Part shown: positions 13,358 to 13,540 of the stretch, piece after piece | How positions within the stretch are numbered: position 1 is the first letter of the stretch | How the letters are laid out: the number at the start of each line of letters is the position of its first letter | DNA from: Flavobacteriales bacterium UBA7382 | Lineage (GTDB): Bacteria > Bacteroidota > Bacteroidia > Flavobacteriales_D > Sanyastnellaceae | NCBI GenBank assembly: GCA_002469765.1 | Contig: DKNS01000117.1 | Span: forward strand, 1 to 13,540 | Direction of reading: 5' to 3' | Length of the DNA: 13,540 nt | Position numbers and translations under genes: made by a program | Notes under the pieces: model-generated | What the model was told of the DNA's origin: nothing | What the model saw: the letters and a program-made list of their open reading frames with translations, nothing else | Databases searched by the model: none

Positions 13358-13540
13358 TCAGCCCAACGCCACGCGCGCAAAGCTGGTCACCTTGCCGCCA
13401 CCGTTGCCGGCCACGTACTGACTCACCGTTTGCTTGTTGTCTTTGATGAACGCCTGATTCACCAACGTCACCTCCTTGAACCACTTCTTCAAACGGCCCT
13501 CGGCGATTTTCTCTGCCATTTCAGCCGGCTTCCCCTCTTG
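13358..13540 (-). CDS. tsf: Elongation factor Ts, C-terminal fragment (5' part beyond window)
   Basis: The last 60 codons plus stop of EF-Ts, the guanine-nucleotide exchange factor for EF-Tu. The visible part carries the conserved C-terminal pattern: KPAEMAEKIAEGRLKKWF (residues 4-21 of the fragment), EVTLVNQAFIKDNKQTV, and the terminal FARVALG. The reading frame continues past the right edge, so the cut is at the window end and does not indicate a broken gene. rpsB is expected just upstream outside the window. Identity is supported both by these motifs and by the position ahead of pyrH and frr. Confidence 0.93.
   Translation of the reverse strand, partial: QEGKPAEMAEKIAEGRLKKWFKEVTLVNQAFIKDNKQTVSQYVAGNGGGKVTSFARVALG

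Noticed and set aside
1..13540. Mobile elements, CRISPR arrays, tRNA or rRNA genes, defence or biosynthetic systems
   Set aside because: No transposase, integrase, regularly spaced repeats, RNA-gene signatures or system-type gene groups were seen; composition looks even across the window.

Overview
The window is a gene-dense piece of a GC-rich Bacteroidota chromosome (high-fifties percent GC, estimated by eye). The lineage call rests on several points. There is a fused-type phosphoglucose/phosphomannose isomerase and a BtuB-like TonB-dependent receptor. The LysRS carries a C-terminal extension. A secreted nidogen-like protein is present. Convincing Shine-Dalgarno sequences are absent before almost every start, and several upstream regions carry the Bacteroidota -7 promoter element TAnnTTTG. 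A Flavobacteriales relative is the best guess, but genus or family cannot be read from this sequence.

Layout, left to right. (1) Positions 1-977, minus strand: the N-terminal 325 residues of a secreted nidogen-like-domain protein whose C-terminus lies outside the window. (2) 1146-2936, plus: lepA (EF4), divergent from gene 1. (3) 8629 down to 2937, minus: a five-gene run of TonB-dependent receptor, PGI/PMI isomerase, lipB, a LytTR response regulator and rlmN. Its last stop codon abuts the lepA stop head-on inside one TGATCA palindrome. (4) 8730-11946, plus: lysS, a SufT/MIP18-type Fe-S assembly protein and dxr, joined by ATGA and TGATG stop/start overlaps. This run is divergent from the receptor across a roughly 100-nt region holding a perfect TAnnTTTG on each strand. 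(5) 13540 down to 11966, minus: the end of tsf, then pyrH and frr, the widely conserved translation/UMP-kinase cluster, with a strong hairpin between tsf and pyrH. frr converges on dxr with 19 nt between stops.

Most genes are housekeeping: translation (LepA, LysRS, EF-Ts, RRF), rRNA modification (RlmN), pyrimidine nucleotides (PyrH), isoprenoids (DXR), lipoate (LipB) and hexose phosphates (PGI/PMI). A loose theme is Fe-S chemistry. RlmN is a radical-SAM enzyme, LipB feeds the radical-SAM lipoyl synthase, SufT matures Fe-S proteins, and DXR begins the MEP pathway whose last two steps use Fe-S enzymes. That grouping is an inference and may be coincidence.

I saw no tRNA, rRNA, CRISPR array, insertion sequence, phage gene or other sign of recent transfer. 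The longest gene-free stretch is the 168 nt between gene 1 and lepA. I found no clearly new biological system. The most interesting items are the compact lysS/receptor promoter region with a possibly leaderless lysS, the partial nidogen-like protein, the lone LytTR regulator inside an enzyme operon, and the structured tsf-pyrH junction.
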